Shown piece after piece: positions 27,401 through 40,600 of a DNA stretch of 64,000 nt (the stretch's first letter is position 1; every line of letters starts with the position of its first letter). Where the stretch lies: the NCBI RefSeq assembly GCF_000150275.1, contig NW_002060951.1, positions 1,374,297 to 1,438,296 of the forward strand, read 5' to 3'. This stretch comes from Trichoplax adhaerens. Taxonomy: Eukaryota > Placozoa > Uniplacotomia > Trichoplacea > Trichoplacidae. Position numbers and translations under genes: made by a program. The notes beneath the pieces were generated by a model. The model worked only from the letters and a program-made list of their open reading frames with translations, did not search any database and was not told the origin of the DNA.

Positions 27401-30400
27401 ATCAGGAGATAGTTAGCCAAGAAGAATTGAACAACAACTTACGAAATGAAATAACCGCATTGCAATCGGAAAAGGTTTCCTTAGCAAATGAAATTACGAC
27501 ATTAAAAGAGTCAATTCAATTAATCGAAAAACAAACTGAACAGAGTAAATCAGATTCAGAGCATGATTTAATGGAAAAGAACAGATTTACGGAAGAAAAG
27601 TTAATAGAAATGGAGAAACAATGCAAAGAACTACGAAATGAACTTGATATCATGAAGAATAAGCAAGAAGAGTTGATTACAGAGTCTGAAAAATATGAAA
27701 AAGAAGAAGGAGAAATTGTGTATGATAGTATAACAAATTTAGAAGGTTCTGTTCAAACTAGCTATGTCGATGTTGCTTTGCATGAAGCGGAAGATAAACT
27801 ACAAGATAATTTGAAGCGATTAGTCGACGAATATGCTAATGCTAAGGATGAGATTATAAATCTACAGAATGCGATTGACTCGAACAAGAAAGAAATGGGC
27901 GTTTTAGAAGAAGAAAACAAAAATTTAAAAATGCGACTTGAAAATCATGCTGATAGTGAGAAAGATTCAACCTTAATAAAGGATAACATGGAAGAAAATA
28001 TGAAACAAGTAGCTACCTTGCAGGAGGAAAATGAGACGCTGAAGTTACAATTGGTAACTTTCGCTAATGTTAATGAAGAAGTTGCAAAGTTAAAGAATGC
28101 AATTATAGAAAATGAAAAGCAGATCGAGGCATTAGTAGCAGAAAATAGGAATTTATCAAATAATATTATTGAGTACCAAAATGAGATAAACTCATTGCAG
28201 GAAGAAGATGGTAGAGTTAAGGCGGAAAATACAAATCTCAAGAACAGCATCTCAGAAAATGGTAAGAGCTTGGATGTATTACAACAGGAAATCGCTGGTT
28301 TAGGGGATATCATTACTCAAAACGAGAAGCAAATTAAATTATTACAAGAAGAGAATGCTAGTAATATAACTGAGATTACTGACTTAAAGGCGGTTATTGA
28401 AGAAAATCAAAAATTGATGAAAAATTATAATGATACTGAAGAGGAAAATCTATCCCTAAAACGTACAATTGAACAACATCAAGAGCAGTTACATGCTTTA
28501 CTAGCAGAAAAAGCTAACAGTATTGAAGACAATGCTAACTTGCAGAAAATTATTGAAGAACATCAAAAACAAATTGAATCAATGAAGGAAGAGAAAGCTA
28601 CTGATGAAGATGAAACTGCCAGCTTAAGGCGCCTTTTAGAAAACAATCAGCAAAAACTTGAACTATTGCTAGAGGAAAAGGCGATAAATCAGGAAGAAAA
28701 TGTCAATCTTAAGAAAAATATTGAGCAACATCAAATAGATATTAAATTATTACAAGATAAGAACATCGAATTAACTCAACAGGTAGATACTTTAACTCAG
28801 GCTACGCATGAAAGTAATACATTGACGCAAACTATAAAAGAAAATGAGAAGGCTATTAATTTGTTAGAGGAAGAAAATGACAAACTATGTCAAGAATTAG
28901 CGAATTTTAATAAAACTGAAGAGGAAAATCAACAACTTAGAAATCTAGTTGACAAAAATGAAGAAATGTTACGATCATTGGAAAAAGAAAACAATCGATT
29001 ACAAAGCGTTCTTGATGAAGTTAGCCAACAGTTAATGAATGCATTCAACGAAGTCAGCGGTATTAAACATAAATATCAAGACTTGCAAATTGTATTGGAA
29101 GAGGATGCGGTTAAATTGGCCTCATTAACCAGTGAAAATAATAAAATGAAAGGAGAAAGTAATGAAATGAAAGAAGAAAATAATAAACAAGTGTTATTAA
29201 TCGAACAGCTGCGAGATGAAAATTTCGAAATGGTAGAGAGATTAAATGAGATTATTATGGAGCAGAAGTCTGGGGATGAAATTGAACAAAAATACATTAA
29301 GCAGTTAGATGAAATCAATTTAGCGAAGGTTAGCGATTATTATTAATGTGGAAATTTCGTAAATTTTACACATTTATTTACTTCTCGGCGGTATTATTCA
29401 TAATAATTATGACAATAATATTATATTGAGCAATCAATGTTCTTCTCTCATGCTAATTTTCTAACGATATCGCCGTCTACATATGATGATGCACAAAGTA
29501 GGAATAACGATGTCACTGTCACTATTATTTGTTACTAATTACATATCGTTCTATAATTCAAGAATGCTGCAAATATTACCATAAAAGAACTCGAAGATTC
29601 TTTATTAAAGTATGAATAAGTGCTTTTTTATAAACATATCTGCAAGTATATTAATAGAATATCACTTAATTTTTAGGATAACTGAAGAGAAAACTGAATA
29701 TAAAGAGAAGTACTCAGTTGCTCTTTCAAAGGTATAACATAATGTATCTAACAATTTCAACTTTACTTGGTGATGATATGTAGTGTAATTAGCACTCATC
29801 GGATGCATTCGCTTATTTCTAGATTGAACAAATTCAAAATGAATTAATTCAAACTCAAGGATTCCTAGATGAAAAGAAGCAACAATATCAAGCTTCGGCA
29901 GACGTTATAGAGGAATTGAATGTATGTAATTCATACAGGATGGTAAACTGATTGTATTCTGATCTTAATAAGTAATTTATATATTTAAAAAGTATAAGCT
30001 AAAGACTGCCCAAGGCGATTATAAGCAAATTAAAGAGGAATTAGATTTGGTAAGCCTTTGGATTTATTTTATATAGTTTCATACGGTTTTAATGATGTAG
30101 CTATTGATATTTAATGTTACTACTGGTAAACTTGATCGCAGGTTAAGTTTGAGTGGAATGAGAAAGCTACAGATTGTGAATATCGTGTTGAAGAAAAAGA
30201 AGGCAAGATTCATGACCTGAAGGCTGAAATTGATATAATGCGCCAAAATGTACATCATCATGAAGAAACGAAAGAAAACGTTCTCCATTTACAAAACCAA
30301 CTCGCAGAGGCAGAACAGAAGGTTAGAATACAAATCTAAACTATATACATACCCGTATACGGTAAAAATATTATATTTTAGATAAGTATACAGTATAATA

Positions 30401-33339
30401 TATTGTACGATTTTAATGTACATGGAAGTAGGCTCAAAATAATTTATTTTTGCTGCAACATAACAGGTCACATCAATTGAATTGGAAAAAGATCATGTAA
30501 GCAATTGATAGTATATTTACCAACTTATAGATGTATTGTTAATAGCTATAATTGTTATTAATAGGCTATTGCAATAAAAATGAAAGAAATTGATGAAGTT
30601 AATGATCAATTAGCCATTGTTGAGCTGAAGTATGAAGAAATAAAAGAAGAAATGGTGCGAAATCTACAATTTTAATTAATTTTTATTATTATTGGATGAT
30701 TAGGCTACATTTCTTTGATATGATTTGATAATATCATTAATTAATTATTTTAATTTTATTGTATTTACGATATGATTAGGAGGAAACAATCAGTCGTCGT
30801 CAGCAAGAACTGGCAGCATTAAACGAAAATGAAGAATCATTGAAAGGTTTGGCTACATCTAGACCATTTAATAATAAAAATTGATCTATTAGTAGATTTG
30901 AATATATCTCTTTTATTAACGTCACAACTTAGCTGAACTTAAAGAACATAAAGTTCGTACCCAAAAATTGGAAGAAAATTATAACGTAATTGTTGGACAA
31001 CTTAAAGACCAAATAGCAGCACTTCGTGTAAGTGTAGTGTAATTAATTTTATTAATTCTTTTGAAGTTCAAATAGCGAGTGTTTAGTTGTATAAATATAT
31101 ACCGCATATATATATATATATTAATTTTAGGAGGAAGTGGAATGCGTTAATGGTAATTATGCGAATGTAGTAGCTGAGAATAATTCTCTAAAGAAAGAAG
31201 TCAACGCTAAATTAGGTTTGTGTAATATTTAGCGATTAAGTTTAAGTTCTGTATAATATCTTCCTTACCGATGCTTAATTGGTTGATTAATAAAGTTCTT
31301 TTTCCGTAAAAGGCTTCTCTTTGTATTTAATGTATATATATGTGTATTATAACTATTATAGAAGAACTTGATGCATTATTGGAAGAAAATAAGGCTCTGC
31401 AGGCTATTCAAGCTAAATTAGAAGATGTCATTAAAGACAAGGAACTAGAAACTGATCATCAACAGCAAAATTTGAAAGTTAGTTTTAACTTGTTTTATGA
31501 TTTAATATATCATATTAGTAATTGATTGATTAGGTGGATCTAATTTAAATATATTTATTTCTTTATTTAGACAAAATTGCAACATGCTGATGATGAGGCA
31601 CAATATTATCGTAGGCATATGAAAGAACTGGAAAAAATTATTGATGAACAAGAGGGTAAATGTTGTATTTACAATATTGTACATCAAGTCTGGTCAAGTG
31701 GTGAATTTAATTACATGACAATAGTTACTATATATGATAATAATTATTGTATTCATTTTTATATTTTTATAGAGGAATTGCAAGACAATCGAAATGAAGT
31801 AAACGAACTTAAAGACAAATTATCGAAGGTAACCGACTCTGTTTCCTCAAGTCAAAAGGAAATTACCCAATTAAAGGTAATAACTACTATATACGCATGC
31901 ATCATCAATCAGAGACGATGATAATTAATTTAATGATTGTCAATCATTACATACTACTAGACAGTAACTGAAATATTGATGGCGCAATTTTCATATATAA
32001 ATTAATAATTAGGAAAATAATACTGCTATGGTCGGCCAAATTGCTAAATTAGAAAAGGAAAGAGCTGGTTTAGAAAAATCGTAAGTATAATTCAATATCG
32101 CTATAACGAAATTTCTATTGTCTTTTTTCCAAACTTTAGCTGTATGAATAATTAATAGAATTGGCTATATTTGTTATACCTTTTATACAGATAGTAAATT
32201 ATAAATGATCTGTTAATCATCAAAATTATTTGTAATACGATAGAATAAGAGATGCTCAAGAGCTTATCGATTATAAAGAAGCTAAACTGAAAAAATGCCG
32301 TAGCGAAATTCGTAGGATGAAAGAAGAGCATCACAATGGAACTAGTAAGTTGTGGAATGTATTACTGTTATTTCCTTGATTACTGGTTTCTTAAACTCCC
32401 TTTTTACTTTAATCTAGTCCAATTAAATGATAAAGCGCGTGAAACTGAAAACTCTCTTGCAAGTAATACAAAATTCTATCAGCTCGAAGCTAAAATCAAG
32501 ATGTTAGAAGATACAAATAGGAAATTAACTACATCTCTGAAAGAAAAATCTGTCCTTCAGTGAGTTATTTGATAATACTTGAATTAATTTTTAGAATAAA
32601 AGGGATAATAAAGATGATTTAATAACATTTTTAGGACCAGAAGTAAGCAAAAGACTGCCCAAGAAAATAGTAAACCTGAAACTCGAGGTGTTTTAGCAGG
32701 TAAACTAGATAAAAAATATGCATCTATTGATTATGTACGTGTGCTAATTAATTACCTGACAGGGTTATTGTCAGCAAAGACGGTATCGATTGTCATTGCT
32801 TACACTTGCAGTTTATTTTAGTTATGTAGCTAATTTCCTGCTTACGTAAAAATGTTCTTTATATCTGATTATTTGGCCGTACTCGAGTTTTAACCTTAAA
32901 AGGAGTTTATAGAAATATTTTATACAAGTATTTAGAAATGTCTTCATTAAAGTAAATTCATCGATGATTGTTACTATAGTCAATACAAGATGCATTCATA
33001 TCATCGACAATTAGGATGATGTAGTCTACAGGAAATATAAAATCGATATAGAATACATGAAGTATCACCACATGATAGCTTCTAATGCGATTGCAATATT
33101 AGTTTATATTTAAGTTTTGATAAAGCAATTGCTATTTGCTCGATTCATTTTACCTATACATACGTATATAGCCGTATACATATATGCATAGATATTGACT
33201 TAAAAAATAATTTTCTTTCCATGGAGCAGATATCAGCCATGAAAATCAAGCAACGAAAGATATCGTTAAAACTAAACCACTGCGTATACCTCTTTCCTTA
33301 AGCCATAGTACCACGTTAAGGAACGAAAATATCGAATAA
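21427..33339 (+). CDS. CENPE: CENP-E, kinetochore-associated kinesin-7 motor
   Basis: CENP-E is a plus-end-directed microtubule motor that carries chromosomes to the metaphase plate. Exon 1 (21427-21473) encodes [16 protein letters not shown]. The motor domain follows in short exons: P-loop [16 protein letters not shown] (about 22664), [14 protein letters not shown] (about 22920), switch [15 protein letters not shown] (about 23485), switch [20 protein letters not shown] (about 23952), then [18 protein letters not shown] and the neck [15 protein letters not shown] (about 24335-24580). An Arg-rich [10 protein letters not shown] segment near 25015 matches the CENP-E motif after the motor. A single huge exon (about 25678-29327) encodes over 1,200 residues of almost unbroken coiled coil. 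About 16 short coiled-coil exons run to 33339, ending [13 protein letters not shown]. The tail has no cysteine and so lacks the CaaX farnesylation box known from vertebrate CENP-E. Small tail exons are approximate. Confidence 0.94.
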
Positions 33340-33590
33340 GGGAACAGTCTTTTTAATTCAGCATTTTCTCCCTGATACTCAGATTGTTCTAGCTCTATAC
33401 TGTTTATAATTTAAAGCTATTGCTCGTTATGGTTATACCTCTTTCCTCAAGACGTAATACCATCTTAAGGAACGAAAATGCCGAATAAGAGAACAGTCTT
33501 TTAAAGATTCAGCATTTTCTTTTCACAGTTAAATTGTTCTAGCTCTGTACTGTTTATAATTTAAGGCTGCTAAATAAAATTGGTCGTTAT
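33285..33590. repeat. 149-bp tandem duplication across the CENPE stop codon
   Basis: Two direct copies start at 33285 and 33434 with TATACCTCTTTCCT. Each carries AAGGAACGAAAAT, a GAATAA stop context, GAACAGTCTTTT, TTCAGCATTTTCT, TTGTTCTAGCTCT, TACTGTTTATAATTTAA and CGTTATGGTTA. A third start (GTTATGGTTACCTT near 33587) fades out. The first copy contains the last 18 codons and stop of CENPE; the second lies in the putative 3-prime UTR. Confidence 0.8.
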
Positions 33591-34784
33591 GGTTACCTTC
33601 ATAACGATATCATGCTTTATCTACTGTAATGAACGAATATCCAATGAGGATTACGTTCAGTTAGTAAATTAATTTACTTTTACGACTATTTTCTCATTTA
33701 TTAAGTAGAGAGAAAAGAGTTATCTTAACACCCAATATCCGTTACTGTTGCGGTATATAGATTTAGATATTATATATAATATATACGTAAATGTATAATA
33801 TATACAGTAAACGCACCCAAAATATATGTACATGCTTGAGCGTTATTGTATACAATATACTTAACTACGTCTACCTTGTTATAATCATCAATAACTTGCT
33901 GTTATTAATTAATTTTGTTGATTGTGCGTTTTTTCTCAATTTTAATAGTAATTGTACAAGATATTTCTTTGCATCAATTTAATCTATCATTAAAAAGTAA
34001 ATTTTTATGCACGTTGAAGTGCAGACAGTTTCAATGATGTAGTGCTTATAAGCTAGCTATCTATTTCATCAAGATTTACATCCGCTTATAGCGGCCATGA
34101 ATCTTTAGCCACAGTACATTGTAATACTGCATGCGTCTTCTTGCGGACGTCACCATGACTATCATCGTCTAGAATCTCGGATTGCGGTGGATTTATCCAT
34201 CTTGATAACGAGATAATACAATAAATTATCGATAGGACATTTTCTGTTTCCAGCTTAAAGCTCATCGTCTAGGATCTCGATCGCAGTGGATTGATAAACC
34301 TTGATAACGAGGTGATGCTGTTGTCTATGGAGCATTTCCCCTTCCAATTGAAAGCTGTGTTATGCTTGCGGAAGGATTTTTACTCACGATCGTATAGGTT
34401 GTTTGGGAATAAAAAATCTTCAAACAAATGTTAACGATGTTAGTAATAATAACCAGCATTAATGGCGCCATGATAATAACTATCTAGTGTTCGAAGTCAT
34501 TCATCTCTTGTAACATTACCGTATCTTTTACCTTCTGACAGTCAGTGAATTATGGATTACTGCGCTTGGTATCTTCTAAATATCGCTGATCCGATAGAAT
34601 CATCAATATGTGATAATCGATCAGCCTACTGCATTTACTGTAGAAGTTATCATTCAGGATTTGTACAAGTTTAAAGTATTTAATTAAAAAAATCGATGCT
34701 TACATGAAAGAAGGATATAGGCAAGAGCAGCATCATGTTGATGTCTTCCTGTAAATTGTTACTTGTTAAACAGCAAGATAACAG
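33591..34784. other. gene-less interval with a ~100-bp direct duplication
   Basis: No gene is seen. At about 34160-34259 and 34262-34360 there is an imperfect direct repeat: each half carries ATCGTCTAG(A/G)ATCTCG, then CTTGATAACGAG, and a shared CA(A/G)(C/T)TTAAAGCT-like end. The rest is AT-rich with no recognisable structure. Confidence 0.5.
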
Positions 34785-35340
34785 GCGTCACTCCTCCGCC
34801 TGACCTGTCGAGGTATTGTTGCTTGATGAAATGCAAGGTAATAGGCGTCAAGTGTATCTGATATCATGCGTCACTCCTCAGCCTGACCTGTCAAGATATT
34901 CTAGATGGATGAAATGCAAGATAACAAGGCGTCAAGCGTACTGTATCTGATATCATGCGTCACTCCTCCGCCTGACCTGTCAACGTATTCTTTGCTTGAT
35001 GAAATGCAAGATAATTACAGTATAATAGGCGTCACTCCTCAGCCTGACCTGTCAAGATATTCTAGATGGATGAAATGCAAGATAACAGGCGTCAAGTGTA
35101 TCTGATATTATGCGTCACTCCACAGCTTGACCTGTCAAGATATTCTAGATGACTGAAATGCAAGATAACAGGCGTCAAGCGTATCTGATATAAGCCGTCA
35201 CTCCTCGACCTGACCTGTCAAGATATTCTAGATGACTGAAATGCAAGGTAACAGGCGTCAAGCGTATCTGATATAAGCCGTCACTCCTCAGCCTGACCTG
35301 TCAAGATATGCTTGTTTGATGAAATGATAAAATAATAAAA
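34785..35340. repeat. 83-bp minisatellite, about 7 copies
   Basis: Direct repeats start with GCGTCACTCCTCAGCCTGAC at 34785, 34868, 34957, 35029, 35112, 35194 and 35277, giving a period of 82-83 bp with two length variants (89 and 72). Each unit also holds CTGTCAAGATATTCTAGATG, GAAATGCAAGATAACAGGCG and a GTATCTGATAT word. A decayed eighth copy follows near 35363. The GC content is higher than in the surroundings. The array lies between CENPE and REC114, ending about 330 bp before the REC114 start codon. Confidence 0.9.
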
Positions 35341-35666
35341 AGCGTCAAGCATGTCTGGTTTTCGTGTCACTCTTTGAATGTCACCTTTGGAGATATATGA
35401 CCTAGCAAACTTAGCCAATATCTGCCAGTGGGTTGTTGTATAACAAATATCAACTTTGCTATATCATAGGAAAGGTAAGGAAAGGGTCAAGTATACCCGG
35501 TTACAACCTGCAGGAGTCACTCCTTCGTCGTCGGCTGTCGCAATATTGGTGTTGACGCACCACTGGTGGATATTCTCTTCAAAAGAGAAATCATAGCCCG
35601 TTTCTTGCTATTTGTGTCAGGCCTCCGCGACCGTTCTCGTTGTAACATCTCAATCAACAATTCGCT

Positions 35667-37075
35667 ATGGCGACTTTCCAATTTGTTCAGCACTTCCTGC
35701 TTAATAGCTATATCCGTCCAATTTCAAGACTTTCTGCAAGTAATAAAAGCGGCAAAAGAAAATCCAATAATCAAGTACATTCCGGCATTCTCGACGGCAA
35801 TTGGGAGGTAAGCTTAATTCGTACAGTAGTTGCTAAGCATCCTATTATGAATGATTTTCTAAATCTCCAACTCGTATATTGTGTAATCTTATTACATTGA
35901 CTACGACACTGAAGGTTTTCAATTCAGGTGAAGATGGCACACTATCTTTAACTCTGGTCAATCAAGTTCACTTACTAATCACGAATAAAACAACGACCTT
36001 GGTAAACACGTACAGTATCAACAGATATTAGAATTATTATTAGGAGAAGACGCTAGTGTACACTACTAGATAGCAAATTAATTCATAAATTTCTTCTTGA
36101 TTTTGATTTGATTCAAGCATTACCTAAATAATTTATTTAACGGAATAACTTCCATGGACACATTCTAATAAACATATTTAGGAGAGCTATTTTCTCTATG
36201 ATCAGAACTTAACTCTAAATGGAATTGTACTGAATGATAGCATTGCCTTGTTAGAAACCAAACGTGTAAGTAACATCTTGCTATACTGCACAGCAGATTG
36301 CAACGTCGTTTGCTTAAAATATCGTTACAATATAGGTATTGTAATGATTGTAGTATGGAGCTAGGTATTGGTGGACCTGCTCTACAAAGAATACGATAGT
36401 TACCGTGAATATGAAATACAGTTACCAAAATCCACTAATAACGAAATTTTGAATACTCGAATTTGAATTCAATGATACTCGTAGATCGTCATTTTAATGC
36501 ATTTGACAACTATTAATATGATTAACGGTGTTATATGTGTATTTTATCGACTGTAGAATAAATCATTAAAACAATTCCAAATTCAGTTCAAAGGCGACAT
36601 AGTAGATGGAAAATCTGGAGAAAACTGTTGCCAAGAATTTATTTCACTCGTGTCCGATTATATTACAATCAACTCCGTCCAGGATCACAGCTTTAACGAT
36701 AGATCAGCTTCATTACCGTTAATGCAATGTAATAATAAATTTATTGATAGAAATAACTATACTCTATTCGATTATCTCGCAGGATTGCCTGCAACAAACA
36801 ACGTCAATGTCTCACAAACTCAGCAATCCAGTAATAATAACTGTAGAGATCAAGTCACTTCTGTCGATCGTTCCAATTTTCCTGCAATCAAAGATATGAT
36901 AGCAAACTTACTTCATTGCACTGCGGCTGATAATGATGACCTTTCGCATCTAATTAATACAGATGGAACGGAACTCATAAAAGTATACATAAAAAATCTA
37001 TTACTGGATGAAAATTTTCCTGCTTTCGTAGAATTGGTAGAAAAAGAACTAAAGAAATTAGCGGATTACGTGTAA
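35667..37075 (+). CDS. REC114: REC114-like meiotic recombination protein
   Basis: REC114 works with MEI4 and IHO1/Mer2 to activate SPO11 for meiotic DNA breaks. Four exons, all phase 0, can be joined: 35667-35807 (MATFQFVQHFLLNSYIRPIS to DGNWE), 35915-36001 (VFNSGEDGTLSLTLVNQVHL), 36182-36265 (ESYFLYDQNLTLNGIVLNDS) and 36557-37075 (NKSLKQFQIQFKGD to stop). The product is about 276 residues, close to mammalian REC114 (about 260). Family features visible are W-x-V-F then an alternating hydrophobic strand pattern (PH-like fold), F-x-(I/V)-Q-F-x-G followed by CCQEFISLVSDYI, a long polar linker, and the C-terminal helix LLDENFPAFVELVEKELKKL, the conserved REC114 end that contacts MEI4. Identification rests on these short motifs in a fast-evolving family, so it is good but not certain. 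It converges on FBXO9, with stops about 530 bp apart. Confidence 0.8.
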
Positions 37076-37606
37076 AAAGATCGCATTACATGCTTAGATA
37101 GTGCTAATGGATAATTAAGTATCAAAGATAGGAATACACTGTACTTGGATTGAAATGTTTCAGTGATCAATGGTGGTATTCGATGCTCAATTATTTGCAG
37201 AAATTTTTTCTACATATTCCGTGGCAAAGGAAGTCGAAGGATTTGTAATAATCCTTACTGTAAAGTACTGTCAACGTTCAATAGATTCACTGTAATCGTC
37301 ATTAGGACGAATTAATCATAACATAAATTATAGCTATCGAATAGCGAAAAATATTTAAAACAACAAATTTATTCCTATTTATTAAGAAAATTATCCAACT
37401 TGTATCTCTCCTAATCAGTTGGTATATGGATAGAAACATAACTATTTTATACATATCCTCGGATTGAGGCAATAAGCATTTAGTAAACATTTTGTACTGA
37501 CTTTGCACATGCGTTTCCTATAGCAGGCTCGTTATATTGCTAAAATTTATTAGTATGGATGGTACATTTTCAATAAACCATCGTGCGACGTATACTTCGA
37601 TATTTA
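37076..37606. other. gap between convergent REC114 and FBXO9
   Basis: About 530 bp of AT-rich sequence that must contain both 3-prime UTRs and polyadenylation sites. No gene, repeat array or strong hairpin was noticed. Open frames here (for example 37302-37508 on the minus strand) have no family resemblance. Confidence 0.5.
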
Positions 37607-40600
37607 CTAAGACAGCAAGGAATTCGTAGCGATACTATAACTTTTAACTCTTGAAAAATACAACGGTGTATAAGATTTATTGATTTCGAAGTTACCAGTA
37701 TCTACACGCCCTAAAAATCTAACAGAATGAAGAGTGATTGATTAAAAGTAATGTTGATTATATTGTTATAAGATCGATGCTTTATTATCAGGTGAAAGCA
37801 TACAACTTACCGATTTGTGCTTTGATAGGAAAATTTAGACCATGATAAATACCAATTAAATTTTTTGCGAGGTTTCGATAAGGTAAATTCCTATCGTTTT
37901 AATACAAGCATACCGATATTATTGGAAGCTGCCAGGGCTTAATAATAGACTATTTTGTATTACTGAATAGCACTTATGCTACAGGATCTAATTCAAAGTG
38001 TAATTAATTAGCATACATGACTAAGTACAAATTAAAAACAAAACGCTTCATGAAAGCATAATTTAATTCTTGTAGAATGCCTATACTGAATCTATGAAGT
38101 ATTAGTGAAGAACAATACCATTGTAAAAGTTGTCTGAGACTGCGGTTTATCCATTTTAGAACGACGTTTTGGCGAAGAGTTGACGACGATTGATACCTTC
38201 ATTAATATTAGAGAGTAGTAATAATACAAATAACCTTATTTATAAATATTATCTTCCTTTGCGAACTACTAATAAGTTCTAATTAATTTAATATAATTAA
38301 TTAGAATGAGAAAAATTTCTGAGTTGCTATCATCAAACCTACTATGACTAGATTATACAGCATTTTATGATCTTAATATAATCTAATCAGTGCTGTTGCT
38401 GTAGTATTACCAAAGGAAAGATGTTATTTAAGTAAACTTACCGTATCGTTGGTTAGCGTGTAATAACCAAGTGATGCCGTAGATGATCCAGCTGCTTTAC
38501 GTCGATAAAATTGCGGAATAATAGTTGTTGGTTCCGCTGATGATGTTAACGACAGGACTTTACCTGAAATAAAAACAACGAAACTAACCATATAGTGCAA
38601 CTCTTTAAAGCACAATTTTTGTAATTAATTAGGTATGTATAGTGTTACGAATATTGGCAGAGTTAACCCGTGCTAACGTATTACAAGCCTAACCATCACT
38701 ATAAAATCGAAGATATCTGTAACAATTGACCAGATGGAAAGGCTTATATAAATTGTCCAAAGACTTTTCTCCTGGCCTAAAATATGACATTTTGCTAATA
38801 TATATTCCTAAAAGACATTGGTTAAAGTAATTAATAATATCTATGACCTTTGTTACTTAAAATTTAAATTTAAAGGTGCTCTTGCTACACTATTGAATCA
38901 GAAATATAATACCGTCAAAGCGAAGATGTGGCTTGGTAATGAACATTTCTCTCCATCCGTCAAAATCTTTTATAGTCCGACATGATAATTCACCATACAC
39001 CCTAAAACGAAAGCAATATGCCGTTACGATCCATTATGAAGGTGCTGAAATTTCTATCTCTTTATCAGCAATGAAAAACATCGACAGATATTTGTGATAA
39101 CAATGTTACTTACTTATAACAGGCGAGTCGCCATAGGATAGGATCACGGGCACAAATGTAGAATCCGCGACTAACCTGGAACAGTCCCACACAGTATTAA
39201 TAATTAATTACATTAATATCAAATGTACTCTACATCGATAGATAAAATTACCATAGAAAGCTGTTCTAGTGATCTCATATCTACTTCAGATGATACCACC
39301 CATTTGAAAATATACATCAGAATTTCAGTTGGCAAAACTGAAATGTGTACCGCCTTAAGGCATATGTAAACCGATTAATTTCATCACAGTAATCGATAGA
39401 AGAACAGGTGGGAGTTATATAACAAAATTACTGCCTATAAATAAACCTTGAAGCAAATGCAATACAAAAGAATGTTACCGTAGTTTCAATTTCGGTGTCA
39501 CAAGTTCGACCCATGGTATAACTCTTAAATCTTTCCACTATATTACTAAGATTTTCCTCACTGCAGAAAATTATGATTAAAATTGTTACCGATTCCGATT
39601 AGATCATTCGAGGTAATATCTAGTAGCATGCAAGCTGAGATATGAAATTTTTAAGTGAAGTTGCTAAACAAAGTATTACGATACAGTCAGTATATGGTTC
39701 TGTTATATTAACAATCGTACACATCTTCGTTGTTTTCATCATTTTCTATTTCTTTGATAAGAAAATTAAATAGTATTAGTAATTGCGTTTACACATATCT
39801 AGAAGAGCTAGTAAACCTTGGTTTCCGGGGAATTCTTCGATTTCTAAACAATTTTCGATATCTGGCTTTAATCTTATGGCCTCTCGATAGTAATGCACAG
39901 CTATGGACGTAAAATTAGATCAATGATCATACTTATTGCACTAACTCTTCCAGCTGTATCTCCCTTTTTACTTTCTCTGTAGCTGTTAACGATCATTCAG
40001 AGATACGTCTTATTTTAGCTTGGAAAATTTTGTTAAAATAGCATACCAGCATCACAGTTGCCATTTCGTTCCGATTCTATTCCTTGTTGGTATAGCATTT
40101 TCGCCTTAAAAGTGGAGTACAGTGGGAGTTAGTGATATATTAAGTTAATCGATATCACTGTTTTCAACTGAGATTCATTTGCACCTTGTGTAGTTCGATT
40201 TCTTTCTCCTGAACGGTTTCATCATTAAGATTAACTCTATCAAACTCTACTTGAAGTACAGACTCCTGATTTTGATTATTATCCAAACCACTAATGTTAT
40301 TGCGAATTGATGTCCTAACAGTATCGTGACTTGTTAGAGGGGAAGTCTGCAGAGTGAGATCTATATTATTTTGATTTCTTTTTATTTCATTACGCCATTT
40401 CTCGCGAAATTCCAGTAGCTCATTTCGAAGATTTCGATCCTAAATAAACATATAATATTGATTATAATTATCGACGCATCTAGTCCACCGGATGTAACTA
40501 TCGCTGAAGGTAATAGCCTACAAAAGGCAAATTATGGAGTGATAGGTTGTACAATGTACATTGTATAGGACAGAATTAAACAGTATCCTGTGTGATGACT

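Noticed and set aside
27945-29318. Long minus-strand open frames (122 and 80 codons) inside the large CENPE exon
   Set aside because: They are antisense shadows of the Glu/Asn/Lys-rich coiled coil; their Ser/Phe/Ile-rich wording is the expected complement.
35566-35811. 81-codon alternative frame over REC114 exon 1
   Set aside because: It ends in phase 2 at the donor and cannot join the next REC114 exon; the 35667 frame ends in phase 0 and gives the W-x-V-F motif at the junction.
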